DNA of 5,982 nucleotides, taken from SAR202 cluster bacterium. Its GTDB lineage: Bacteria; Chloroflexota; Dehalococcoidia; Lucifugimonadales; JASMAO01. Of the stretch, positions 1 to 5,982 are shown piece by piece. Position 1 is the stretch's first letter, and each line of letters opens with the position of its first letter. The position numbers and the translations under genes are program-made. Below the pieces are notes generated by a model. That model did not search any database, was not told where the DNA came from, and was given only the letters and a program-made list of their open reading frames with translations. The DNA lies in contig JASMAO010000028.1 of assembly GCA_030754315.1 (NCBI GenBank), positions 1-5,982 of the forward strand. The letters are read 5' to 3'.

Positions 1-2109
1 AGAAAAGAGCATATCAGCAAGACGTTCACCAACGCGCAAAGGGGCCACGTGAAGCGACATACCATCAGTGCGGCGGTCACGAGTCACCCAGTAAATGCCA
101 TCGCTCTGGGGATGTGGTCCAAATTCGTTCAGTCGCTGGCGTATATCTCCGACAACCTGCGATCGATTGGCAGTTTCCATAACCAGCCCTTCATACCCAG
201 AAACATTGGCTTTTTCTAAACCTTCTAGACCAGTGTATAAACCATTCATCTCACTGCGAAGTTCTCCCAGGGCCACATCAACATTCTGCCACAATATTTC
301 AACTTGGGCCCATTCTGGCTGACTCCGAGTTCCAGCAGTGATTCGGACTTCCTTATCACGCTCCTCTCCAGCCTCGTCAGTTCGGGTCAAGCTGTCAATG
401 GTGGCGAACATGGCAGCCGAAGCATCTCGCACAGCTGGTATCACACTCATAATACGATCCGTTGCCTCCCGCACAATCGACAGGCGATTCGAGGCCGCAG
501 AGGACATCCGAATGCTGGACACGATTTGATTCAATAGCCCTCTTTCTCCCGTAAGCGAGTCGGTGTATTCATCTATTCCTGCCTGACTCACATCAAATCC
601 CAAATGTTTGGTAGCTTCTTCCTCAAGGTGATGCGCCTCGTCAACGATCAGCAGATCGTAGTCTGGGATAAGCGTACCTCCAGCCATAATGTCCGACATT
701 AGCAAGGCATGATTGACAACGGTTAAATGCGAAGCCGCAGCTTTTTCGCGTGAAACTCTCAGGAAACATGCTCCGTTGATTCCCGTACAATTCGGTGCTC
801 CCTCTGCAGAAAGCCTATCCCATGGTTGCCCAGCTCGACGATTCGAAAAATTTAATTCGGCTCTATCACCCGTTTCAGTGTTTCGCAGCCATACTAGACT
901 CTTGGACAAAAGTCTTGCTTCATCAACAGACAGAGTCTCTGCGCCTTGAAGAATGAGTTGTCGTTTGAGGCAGAGAAAGTTGGTTCTCCCCTTGAGTTGA
1001 GTGTATCTGAATTTCTTCCCCAACCCGGGTTCTGCGAGATCTATTGCAGTGATCAGTGCGGGTAAGTCTTTCGATGTCAATTGGTCCTGAAGATTTATCG
1101 TGTTGGTTGACACGACCACCCTTTTGTCATTCTTCAACGCGTAAAGAGCAGCCGGGAGCAGATACGCTAACGATTTCCCCACACCGGTACCCGCCTCAAC
1201 GATAAGACGGTCGTTTCTATTCAAGGCCTCAACAACCGCACGGGCCATCGTGATCTGCTCACTTCTTTCCTCAAATCCTGGTATGGTATTTGCAAGAGGT
1301 CCGCAGTTCCGTAGTAGGTCGGCTACATGGTCTGCATCCACCAAACCCTTTACATCTTTCGGCCGCAATGGGCTTTCATGGCGTAGACGCCCCTTCAGCC
1401 CTGAGATGTCTATCCCTCCCACGGTGACCCGATCCTTCGGGGTGAGTTGTTGGGTCTCCAAAGTGCCAGAAGGCGCCTGGGCTGCATCCGCAACGCGTTG
1501 AGCCATGAGAGACCGGAACAGATCAGATAGAACCCACTGCGATCTGCTAGCGAGTTGCTCCATCTCTCCGAGTGAGGCGAGGTCGAGTTTAGATGCGAGC
1601 TCAAGTAGTTTGAGAAAAACGCCGTGGGTCGCAGAGGCATCTGAGATAGCTCGGTGAGGTCTCAAATGGTCTATCCTCAAGGAGGTAGCCAGCTGGGACA
1701 ACGAATATCCTCGAGCACTAGGCATAAGGACAAACGCCATATCCCAGGTGTCGCAACGAGTGTTGGACAGAGTGATGCCGTTACTGCTAAGAAAGTCGAG
1801 ATCGAACGACAGGTTGTGTCCAAGTACTGGAGAGTTCCCCACAAATTCGGCAAGATCCTCAGCAATAGCCGAAAAGGGGGCTGCGCTATCAACCTCATTC
1901 TGAGTTATGCCAGTAAGCTGTTTTACGAAATCGGTCAGCTGTCGGCCTGGGTTAACAAGCGCCTCGAAGCTGTCGACCTTGTGCTCACCTTGAAATTTGA
2001 TAGCCCCGACCTCAATAATCATGTCTTGGTTTGCGGACAGACCCGTTGTTTCGAGATCTATGACAACCCAGGCCTCTTCCAGAATCGACAGTTGAGGGAA
2101 CATCATCAT
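1..2109 (-). CDS. DEDD exonuclease fused to DinG-type superfamily 2 helicase (3' end outside window)
   Basis: My own reverse-strand translation is open for 703 codons from the ATG at 2109 to the window edge with no stop, so the C-terminus is missing. Residues about 10-165 are an epsilon-type 3'-5' exonuclease: Exo I VIDLETTG (D18, E20), Exo II HNLSFD (D103), Exo III HRAISDA (H152, D157). After a linker (about 165-275) comes an XPD/DinG-like helicase: Q-motif GFEERSEQ (278-285), Walker A EAGTGVGKS (305-313, K312), motif Ia STNTINLQDQ, Walker B DEAH (490-493), and VVNHALL just before it. Cysteines where DinG/XPD proteins hold an Fe-S cluster are C380, C441 and C448; only three of the usual four are visible. 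The residues from about 500 onward lack recognisable motifs and sit where the arch insertion is expected. Helicase motifs V and VI lie outside the window. Such fusions are annotated dinG in Gram-positive bacteria; some of those act as exonucleases rather than helicases. Likely role, by family: nuclease and possibly helicase in DNA repair or R-loop removal. Family assignment is sure; activity is not. Confidence 0.95.
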   Translation of the reverse strand, partial: MMMFPQLSILEEAWVVIDLETTGLSANQDMIIEVGAIKFQGEHKVDSFEALVNPGRQLTDFVKQLTGITQNEVDSAAPFSAIAEDLAEFVGNSPVLGHNLSFDLDFLSSNGITLSNTRCDTWDMAFVLMPSARGYSLSQLATSLRIDHLRPHRAISDASATHGVFLKLLELASKLDLASLGEMEQLASRSQWVLSDLFRSLMAQRVADAAQAPSGTLETQQLTPKDRVTVGGIDISGLKGRLRHESPLRPKDVKGLVDADHVADLLRNCGPLANTIPGFEERSEQITMARAVVEALNRNDRLIVEAGTGVGKSLAYLLPAALYALKNDKRVVVSTNTINLQDQLTSKDLPALITAIDLAEPGLGKKFRYTQLKGRTNFLCLKRQLILQGAETLSVDEARLLSKSLVWLRNTETGDRAELNFSNRRAGQPWDRLSAEGAPNCTGINGACFLRVSREKAAASHLTVVNHALLMSDIMAGGTLIPDYDLLIVDEAHHLEEEATKHLGFDVSQAGIDEYTDSLTGERGLLNQIVSSIRMSSAASNRLSIVREATDRIMSVIPAVRDASAAMFATIDSLTRTDEAGEERDKEVRITAGTRSQPEWAQVEILWQNVDVALGELRSEMNGLYTGLEGLEKANVSGYEGLVMETANRSQVVGDIRQRLNEFGPHPQSDGIYWVTRDRRTDGMSLHVAPLRVGERLADMLFS

Positions 2110-2121
2110 CTAAATATCATG

Positions 2122-2127
2122 TCCTTC
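2122..2127 (-). promoter_or_regulatory. Ribosome binding site of the exonuclease-helicase gene
   Basis: GAAGGA on the minus strand is a good Shine-Dalgarno match, 12 bases before the ATG at 2109. That gene opens with three consecutive ATG codons (2109, 2106, 2103). The first has the shortest, though still slightly long, spacing, so it was taken as the start. An ATG at 2120 is in another frame and stops after four codons. Confidence 0.55.
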
Positions 2128-2132
2128 TTTTC

Positions 2133-2549
2133 CTACCCAGCCAGCAATGGCATAAGCCATCCGAAAACACCCATAAACGTGACGGCCAACGCTGCTACAC
2201 CTAGAATTACACGTCGGAGTATTATGGCAGGCGGCACGGAAAGTATCGTCGCAGCAGCTACTACGGTCGCTGTAAATACAACATTGGGACTTCCGAAAGC
2301 ACTGACCGAGTCTTCCCCTTCACTAGCCCGATAAAGTAAGCCCATGGCGGCTCCGAATATTACCCAGACCGGGTACGAAAGCAGCACCCCCCCCATGACC
2401 AACCTCATGTAAGACACCTTGACCAAAACGGCCCCTACCGCTGGATTCGGTTTTTTGGCAAGAAGAAAGAGTAGCACTGACCCAACGGTGATAAAAGCCG
2501 ACGCCATGAACAAGCCACTCGTTACGCCAGCAATGACGTAGCTCATCAT
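2133..2549 (-). CDS. Small four-helix integral membrane protein, function unknown
   Basis: I do not recognise this 138-residue protein. It is strongly hydrophobic with about four predicted membrane segments by eye: residues 5-30, 49-73, 88-110 and 112-136. Short polar loops separate them: AKKPNP near 31-36, a conspicuous acidic loop RASEGED at 74-80, and an arginine pair LRRV at 111-114. There is no cleavable signal peptide, no cysteine and no catalytic motif that I can see. Its ATG (2549) overlaps the ispE stop as ATGA and no Shine-Dalgarno sequence precedes it, so it is probably made by translational coupling to ispE; a second ATG at 2546 is an equally possible start. The exonuclease-helicase gene follows after 23 bases. 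Clean frame, operon position and the coupled start support a real gene. Context does not settle its function: neighbours belong to isoprenoid synthesis, ribosome maturation and DNA repair. Confidence 0.85.
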   Translation of the reverse strand: MMSYVIAGVTSGLFMASAFITVGSVLLFLLAKKPNPAVGAVLVKVSYMRLVMGGVLLSYPVWVIFGAAMGLLYRASEGEDSVSAFGSPNVVFTATVVAAATILSVPPAIILRRVILGVAALAVTFMGVFGWLMPLLAG

Positions 2550-3412
2550 GTTAATGATTTATCGAAAGTACAAGTGCTGGTTAGATATGCTTGCCATCCG
2601 TAACGGTACTCCAGAATCGCTTGGACAGCAGTGCCAATCTCCTTACGTAAGATGGGAGCATACAGTGCTGGTCCACTCCCGGCAACATGTATCTCCCTAA
2701 CACCGAGAGAATACAAAACGTCCCTGTATTGAGCAAGGGCAGGAAACGCGTCTAGGGCAACATTATCAAAAACGTTAAACAGTAATTGGGGAGGAACATC
2801 GCCTTTGCTTCTAATTCGAGCTTCTAATTTCCGTGTCAGGGCCCCCCTTGTGTAATCTTCACAAGTCACCCTGGCATAGAGCTCCGCAGTTTTCTCAGGC
2901 AAGGAGATTGCTGGCACCAAGATAATCACCCACCCCAGATCAGAAGGTGGCATAACTCTCACCTTTTCGCCTCGACCATGAACCATCGCGGTTCCACCAT
3001 GGAGGAAAAACGGAACGTCAGAACCCAGTACCACACCGAGTGATGCTAGATCATCTATCGAAAGACCCAATTGCCACAGAGTGTTAAGTCCTTTCAATGT
3101 TGCCGCAGCGTCACTGCTGCCACCACCTAAACCTGCCGACACAGGTATCCCTTTGAGTAGCTTCGCTTGTACACCACCAGAGTAGCCAGTTTCCGATTTC
3201 AGCAGCTCCGCTGCTTTTTGCACAAGATTATCCGAATTACCCAATCCTTCAACATCGCATTTCAAAGATATCTCATCTGCAACTTCAAAAGTCAGGACAT
3301 CTTTAAGACAGACAGTCTGCATTATCGAGACGATCTCGTGGTAATTATCCTCGCGTTTGGCCAATACTTCTAAGGCCAAGTTTATCTTGGCATACGCGCT
3401 TACAGTAATCAT
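2546..3412 (-). CDS. ispE: 4-diphosphocytidyl-2-C-methyl-D-erythritol kinase
   Basis: IspE is the GHMP-family kinase that uses ATP to phosphorylate the 2-hydroxyl of CDP-methylerythritol, a cytosolic step of the MEP (non-mevalonate) route to IPP and DMAPP. The 288-residue length is normal. Visible motifs in order: N-terminal AYAKINLALEV with the active-site Lys9, a substrate-side DNYHEI segment at 22-27 (most family members have DGYHE, so Gly is Asn here), the glycine-rich ATP loop PVSAGLGGGSSDAAA (90-104), SDVPFFLHGG with the probable catalytic Asp132, and the C-terminal GHMP motif VAGSGPALYA (243-252). The ATG at 3412 opens directly onto the family N-terminus, so the start is secure; only a weak GTGGTGG-like Shine-Dalgarno sequence precedes it. 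It lies 54 bases after rsmA, a common rsmA-ispE arrangement in several phyla, and its TGA overlaps the next ATG. Presence of ispE implies the organism makes isoprenoids by the MEP route. Confidence 0.97.
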   Translation of the reverse strand: MITVSAYAKINLALEVLAKREDNYHEIVSIMQTVCLKDVLTFEVADEISLKCDVEGLGNSDNLVQKAAELLKSETGYSGGVQAKLLKGIPVSAGLGGGSSDAAATLKGLNTLWQLGLSIDDLASLGVVLGSDVPFFLHGGTAMVHGRGEKVRVMPPSDLGWVIILVPAISLPEKTAELYARVTCEDYTRGALTRKLEARIRSKGDVPPQLLFNVFDNVALDAFPALAQYRDVLYSLGVREIHVAGSGPALYAPILRKEIGTAVQAILEYRYGWQAYLTSTCTFDKSLT

Positions 3413-3466
3413 ATGCTATGAACCACCACGTGAAGAAAGTCTACTACGGGAAACATCCTTCAGCGA

Positions 3467-4381
3467 TTATCCAGAAGGAGTGCTTTCAAGAGATCTCCAT
3501 GCCCTATGGAGGCAACCCCACTCCTCCAGAGTCAACGTACCGGGTCTTCGGGCAATGTCTATATCGACACTTTTGAGTAAATTTATCACAGATTTCGCCG
3601 ACAGGGGCAGAGCATGACCTAAACCGTTGTGAATCTGTTTACGAGGTGAGCTAAACCCGGCGCGCACCAACTCGAAGAAGCTGTCCGCGGACGCTAATCT
3701 CAGTAGTGGCGTGGGGTATAAGTCAATTCGTACCAGGGCGGATGTGACCTTGGGGGAGGGCTTAAAAGCACTGGGGGGAATCACGGCGACAATTTGCGGA
3801 TTCCCGTAGAGTTGAGTCGCCACAGAAAGCAACCCCATCTTACCAGGCAATGCCGTCATGTTCTGAGCAACCTCTTTCTGGACTAACACGACCATCGCAG
3901 TCGGCTTGTTTTCAGCTTCCAAAAATCGACGAATTATTGGAGAGGCCGCATAGTAGGGAAGATTTGCCACTACTTTGTACGAATCGAATTCGCCAGCAAT
4001 GCGCTGCAACGGGATATGCCGGGCATCAGCTGTAACGACCTCCAGTTTGAACTGCCCTTCAAATCTCTCACGAAGATCTTGAGCGAGTTTGTCATCCAGT
4101 TCAATCGCCTTGACAGAGCAGGCTTTCTCCAACAAGGCAGAGGTAAGAAAGCCACGGCCCGGTCCAATTTCTATAATTTGCTCATTCGGTGCGATATCTG
4201 CGGCAACGATAATACGTTGGAGCACAGTACGATCCACCAAGAAGTGCTGTCCTAGTGTCTTTTTGGCTTTCCTTGTCCGGCCCTTCAATCTGTCCGACAC
4301 GCGCGCTCTTGATTTCATTAGGTTAGAGCCATAGCCTATCCGCTTTCTTAAGGCTTTAGACTCCTCGGAGACTTCTCCCAC
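3467..4381 (-). CDS. rsmA: 16S rRNA dimethyladenosine transferase RsmA/KsgA
   Basis: RsmA uses S-adenosylmethionine to dimethylate two adjacent adenosines in the 3'-terminal helix of 16S rRNA (A1518 and A1519 in E. coli), a late checkpoint of 30S assembly. Motifs seen, numbered from the GTG: LGQHFLVD (43-50), SAM-binding motif I EIGPGRGFLT (71-80), AIELDD (92-97, acidic SAM-ribose site), TADARHIPL (118-125), catalytic motif IV NLPYY (140-144), QKEVAQNM (168-175), PPSAFKPSPKV (202-212) and the C-terminal GFSSPRKQI (242-250). The longest frame starts at GTG 4381 with no Shine-Dalgarno sequence and lies within 17 bases of the SRP RNA 3' end. It gives a 42-residue extension before LGQHF, longer than usual. 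ATG 4318 (residue 22) gives a more typical basic N-terminus and is a strong alternative; its ribosome binding site is also weak (GGATAGG, distant). The gene lies between the SRP RNA and ispE. Family assignment is firm; only the start is uncertain. Confidence 0.96.
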   Translation of the reverse strand: MGEVSEESKALRKRIGYGSNLMKSRARVSDRLKGRTRKAKKTLGQHFLVDRTVLQRIIVAADIAPNEQIIEIGPGRGFLTSALLEKACSVKAIELDDKLAQDLRERFEGQFKLEVVTADARHIPLQRIAGEFDSYKVVANLPYYAASPIIRRFLEAENKPTAMVVLVQKEVAQNMTALPGKMGLLSVATQLYGNPQIVAVIPPSAFKPSPKVTSALVRIDLYPTPLLRLASADSFFELVRAGFSSPRKQIHNGLGHALPLSAKSVINLLKSVDIDIARRPGTLTLEEWGCLHRAWRSLESTPSG

Positions 4382-4397
4382 AAGCGGAATGGTTAGA

Positions 4398-4674
<277 letters not shown>

Positions 4675-4678
4675 TTTC

Positions 4679-4708
4679 ATGGTAGGTGAGGTTTACGGCA
4701 AGTGTCAA
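4679..4708 (-). promoter_or_regulatory. Sigma-70 type promoter of the SRP RNA
   Basis: On the minus strand a perfect -35 TTGACA (4708-4703) is followed after 18 bases by TACCAT (4684-4679), a 4-of-6 match to TATAAT. A start about 7 bases later falls near 4672, within two or three bases of the SRP RNA 5' end deduced independently from its terminal stem. It probably also serves rsmA and the genes after it, since no terminator was seen between them. Confidence 0.7.
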
Positions 4709-4752
4709 CGAGCGAACATAAAGGATTGAAGCAACGGCAATTCATCACGAAT

Positions 4753-4768
4753 CCAAAATGGTTTTTGG
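4753..4768 (-). repeat. Short inverted repeat directly after the lepA stop
   Basis: CCAAAA and TTTTGG form a perfect 6-bp stem around a 4-base loop, starting at the first base after the lepA TGA. The stem is A/T-rich and has no T-run after it in the lepA direction (GATTCG follows), so it is a poor intrinsic terminator by itself. It could mark the 3' end of the lepA mRNA or be chance. Confidence 0.3.
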
Positions 4769-5982
4769 TCAACGGGAGATTTTCAAAATACTCAAAAAGG
4801 CTTCTTGGGGAATCTCAACACTTCCCACTCGTTTCATCCTCTTCTTACCTGCTGCCTGTTTTTGAAGAAGTTTTCTCTTGCGAGTGACATCCCCTCCATA
4901 GCACTTGGCCAGCACATTCTTCCTAAGCGCTTTTACAGTCTCTCTGGCCTGCACTTTGCCACCAACAACGGCCTGTATAGGCACCTCAAACAATTGACGT
5001 GGTATCAGCTCTTTCAAACGTGATACCAATGCCTTGCCTTGTTTATAAGCATCAGTGCGATAAACAATAACTGATAGGGCGTCAACCGCTTCCTCATTTA
5101 CTAGAATATCCAACCTTACAAGATCTCCAGGGCGATAATCAGCCATAGAATAATCCATAGACGCGTATCCCTGGGTTCGAGACTTTAGTTGATCATAGAA
5201 ATCTATAAGCATCTCCGACAACGGCATGCTGTATTCCAACACCACCCGGGCCCCGGAGTTGAAAGCAGCACCGCTCTCTGATGTCTGTCCTTGAATGTAA
5301 TTTGTCTTCTTAAATTCCCCTCGCCTACTTCCAACAAGCTCCATCACAACGCTTATAAAACTCACCGGCACGATGACGGTCAAATCTATCCATGGTTCTC
5401 TTATCTCCTCAATCCGTTGGGCTGAAGGGAGCTGCGCAGGATTGTCTATCTCTTGAACGGTCAAATCTGTCAAAACTACCTGATATGCAACACTAGGCGA
5501 AGTTGCCAGCAAATTCAGTTCATACTCCCTCTCGAGTCTTTCTTGTATAACATCCATGTGCAATAACCCTAGGAAACCACACCTGAACCCCGAACCAAGA
5601 GCGTGTGAACTCTCCTGTTGGAAACTGATCGCTGCGTCATTTAAGCTCAGTTTACCCAGAGCGTCACGGAGAGCGAGGAATTCTTCCCCATCCGCAGGAT
5701 ACAGGCCAGCAAACACCATAGGCTTTTGGGGACTGTAAGTTTTTAACGGCTCGGTTGCCCCTTCGGTAGCCAATGTCAGAGTGTCGCCCACAGGTGCGTC
5801 ACCAACAGTTTTAAGCCCAGTGGCAACATAACCTACCTCGCCAACAGATAGATTATCGACCCTGGAAGCCTCCGGCCTGAAAACTCCTACCTCTAAAATT
5901 TCACTCTCTCTTCCATTAGACATTATCCTCAACCGACTGTTGGAAGGCATCGTGCCATCAAAAAGGCGCACGTAGGCCACTA
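4769..5982 (-). CDS. lepA: Elongation factor 4 (LepA), C-terminal two thirds; 5' end outside window
   Basis: LepA is a ribosome-associated translational GTPase related to EF-G, variously linked to back-translocation, stress survival and 30S biogenesis. The fragment covers about 403 residues of a protein usually close to 600, and the frame is open to the window edge, so the N-terminal G domain lies outside; the GTG at 5980 is an internal Val codon. What is seen, numbered from that codon: domain II beta-barrel from AYVRLFDG (2-9) with VGVFRPE and SVGEVGYVATGLK; KPMVFAGLYP (86-95); the EF-G-like domain with GSGFRCGFLGLLHMDVIQER (129-148) and PWIDLTVIVPVSFI (196-209); and the LepA-specific C-terminal domain VQARETVKALRKNVLAKCYGG (343-363) leading to KRKLLQKQAAGKKRMK (368-383) and the end VEIPQEAFLSILKISR. 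The C-terminal domain is diagnostic and complete, ending at the TGA at 4769. The SRP RNA promoter starts about 60 bases downstream. No frameshift or missing block was seen. Confidence 0.98.
   Translation of the reverse strand, partial: VAYVRLFDGTMPSNSRLRIMSNGRESEILEVGVFRPEASRVDNLSVGEVGYVATGLKTVGDAPVGDTLTLATEGATEPLKTYSPQKPMVFAGLYPADGEEFLALRDALGKLSLNDAAISFQQESSHALGSGFRCGFLGLLHMDVIQERLEREYELNLLATSPSVAYQVVLTDLTVQEIDNPAQLPSAQRIEEIREPWIDLTVIVPVSFISVVMELVGSRRGEFKKTNYIQGQTSESGAAFNSGARVVLEYSMPLSEMLIDFYDQLKSRTQGYASMDYSMADYRPGDLVRLDILVNEEAVDALSVIVYRTDAYKQGKALVSRLKELIPRQLFEVPIQAVVGGKVQARETVKALRKNVLAKCYGGDVTRKRKLLQKQAAGKKRMKRVGSVEIPQEAFLSILKISR

Noticed and set aside
1410..1640. A minus-strand open frame of 76 codons inside the exonuclease-helicase gene
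   Set aside because: It is a different frame from the continuous 703-codon exonuclease-helicase reading frame, which is open through this region and carries the motifs.
1654..2334. A plus-strand open frame of 226 codons
   Set aside because: It lies opposite the exonuclease domain and the membrane protein gene, both of which show clear family motifs or operon signals on the minus strand. Its translation has no recognisable domain and its composition looks like an antisense shadow.
4318..4335. A tiny upstream frame (ATG GCT CTA ACC TAA) whose stop overlaps the ATG at 4318 as TAATG
   Set aside because: It has the form of a leader peptide with coupled restart, but four codons next to a weak GGATAGG is too little evidence and may be chance.
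4702..4887. A plus-strand open frame of 61 codons across the lepA 3' end
   Set aside because: Most of it is antisense to the conserved LepA C-terminus, its start lies in the SRP RNA promoter, and no ribosome binding site or domain is visible.

Overview
The window is a compact bacterial chromosomal segment in which every recognisable gene lies on the minus strand. Reading in the direction of transcription, from high to low coordinates, the order is: the C-terminal two thirds of lepA (elongation factor 4), a signal recognition particle (SRP) RNA gene with its own promoter, rsmA/ksgA (16S rRNA dimethyltransferase), ispE (CDP-ME kinase of the MEP isoprenoid pathway), a small four-helix membrane protein of unknown function, and a long DEDD-exonuclease/DinG-type helicase fusion that runs off the left edge without a stop codon.

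Lineage is inferred only. Base composition looks balanced. The combination of an rsmA-ispE pair, an exonuclease fused to a DinG helicase, and an SRP RNA of the long Alu-containing type (as in Bacillus) points away from Proteobacteria. It would suit Chloroflexota (Dehalococcoidia/SAR202-like) or a Firmicute-like lineage. No plasmid, phage, IS, CRISPR or tRNA signal was seen, so this looks like core chromosome.

Layout: 5982-4769 is lepA (5' end outside the window). 4768-4675 is a short intergenic stretch with a small inverted repeat after the lepA stop and a strong -35/-10 promoter. 4674-4398 is the SRP RNA. 4381 (or 4318) to 3467 is rsmA. 3412-2546 is ispE, 54 bases downstream of rsmA. 2549-2133 is the membrane protein, overlapping ispE by ATGA. 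2109 to the left edge is the exonuclease-helicase gene, 23 bases further on. The tight spacing and the lack of an obvious terminator from the SRP RNA onward suggest that rsmA, ispE, the membrane protein and the helicase form one transcription unit, possibly fed by read-through from the SRP RNA promoter.

The genes are mostly housekeeping: translation (lepA), membrane targeting of nascent proteins (SRP RNA), ribosome maturation (rsmA), isoprenoid precursors (ispE) and DNA repair (exonuclease/helicase). I did not find a convincing undescribed system. The points most worth checking are the long-form SRP RNA and its apparent coupling to rsmA, the reduced three-cysteine iron-sulfur motif in the DinG part, the uncertain rsmA start, and the unidentified membrane protein.
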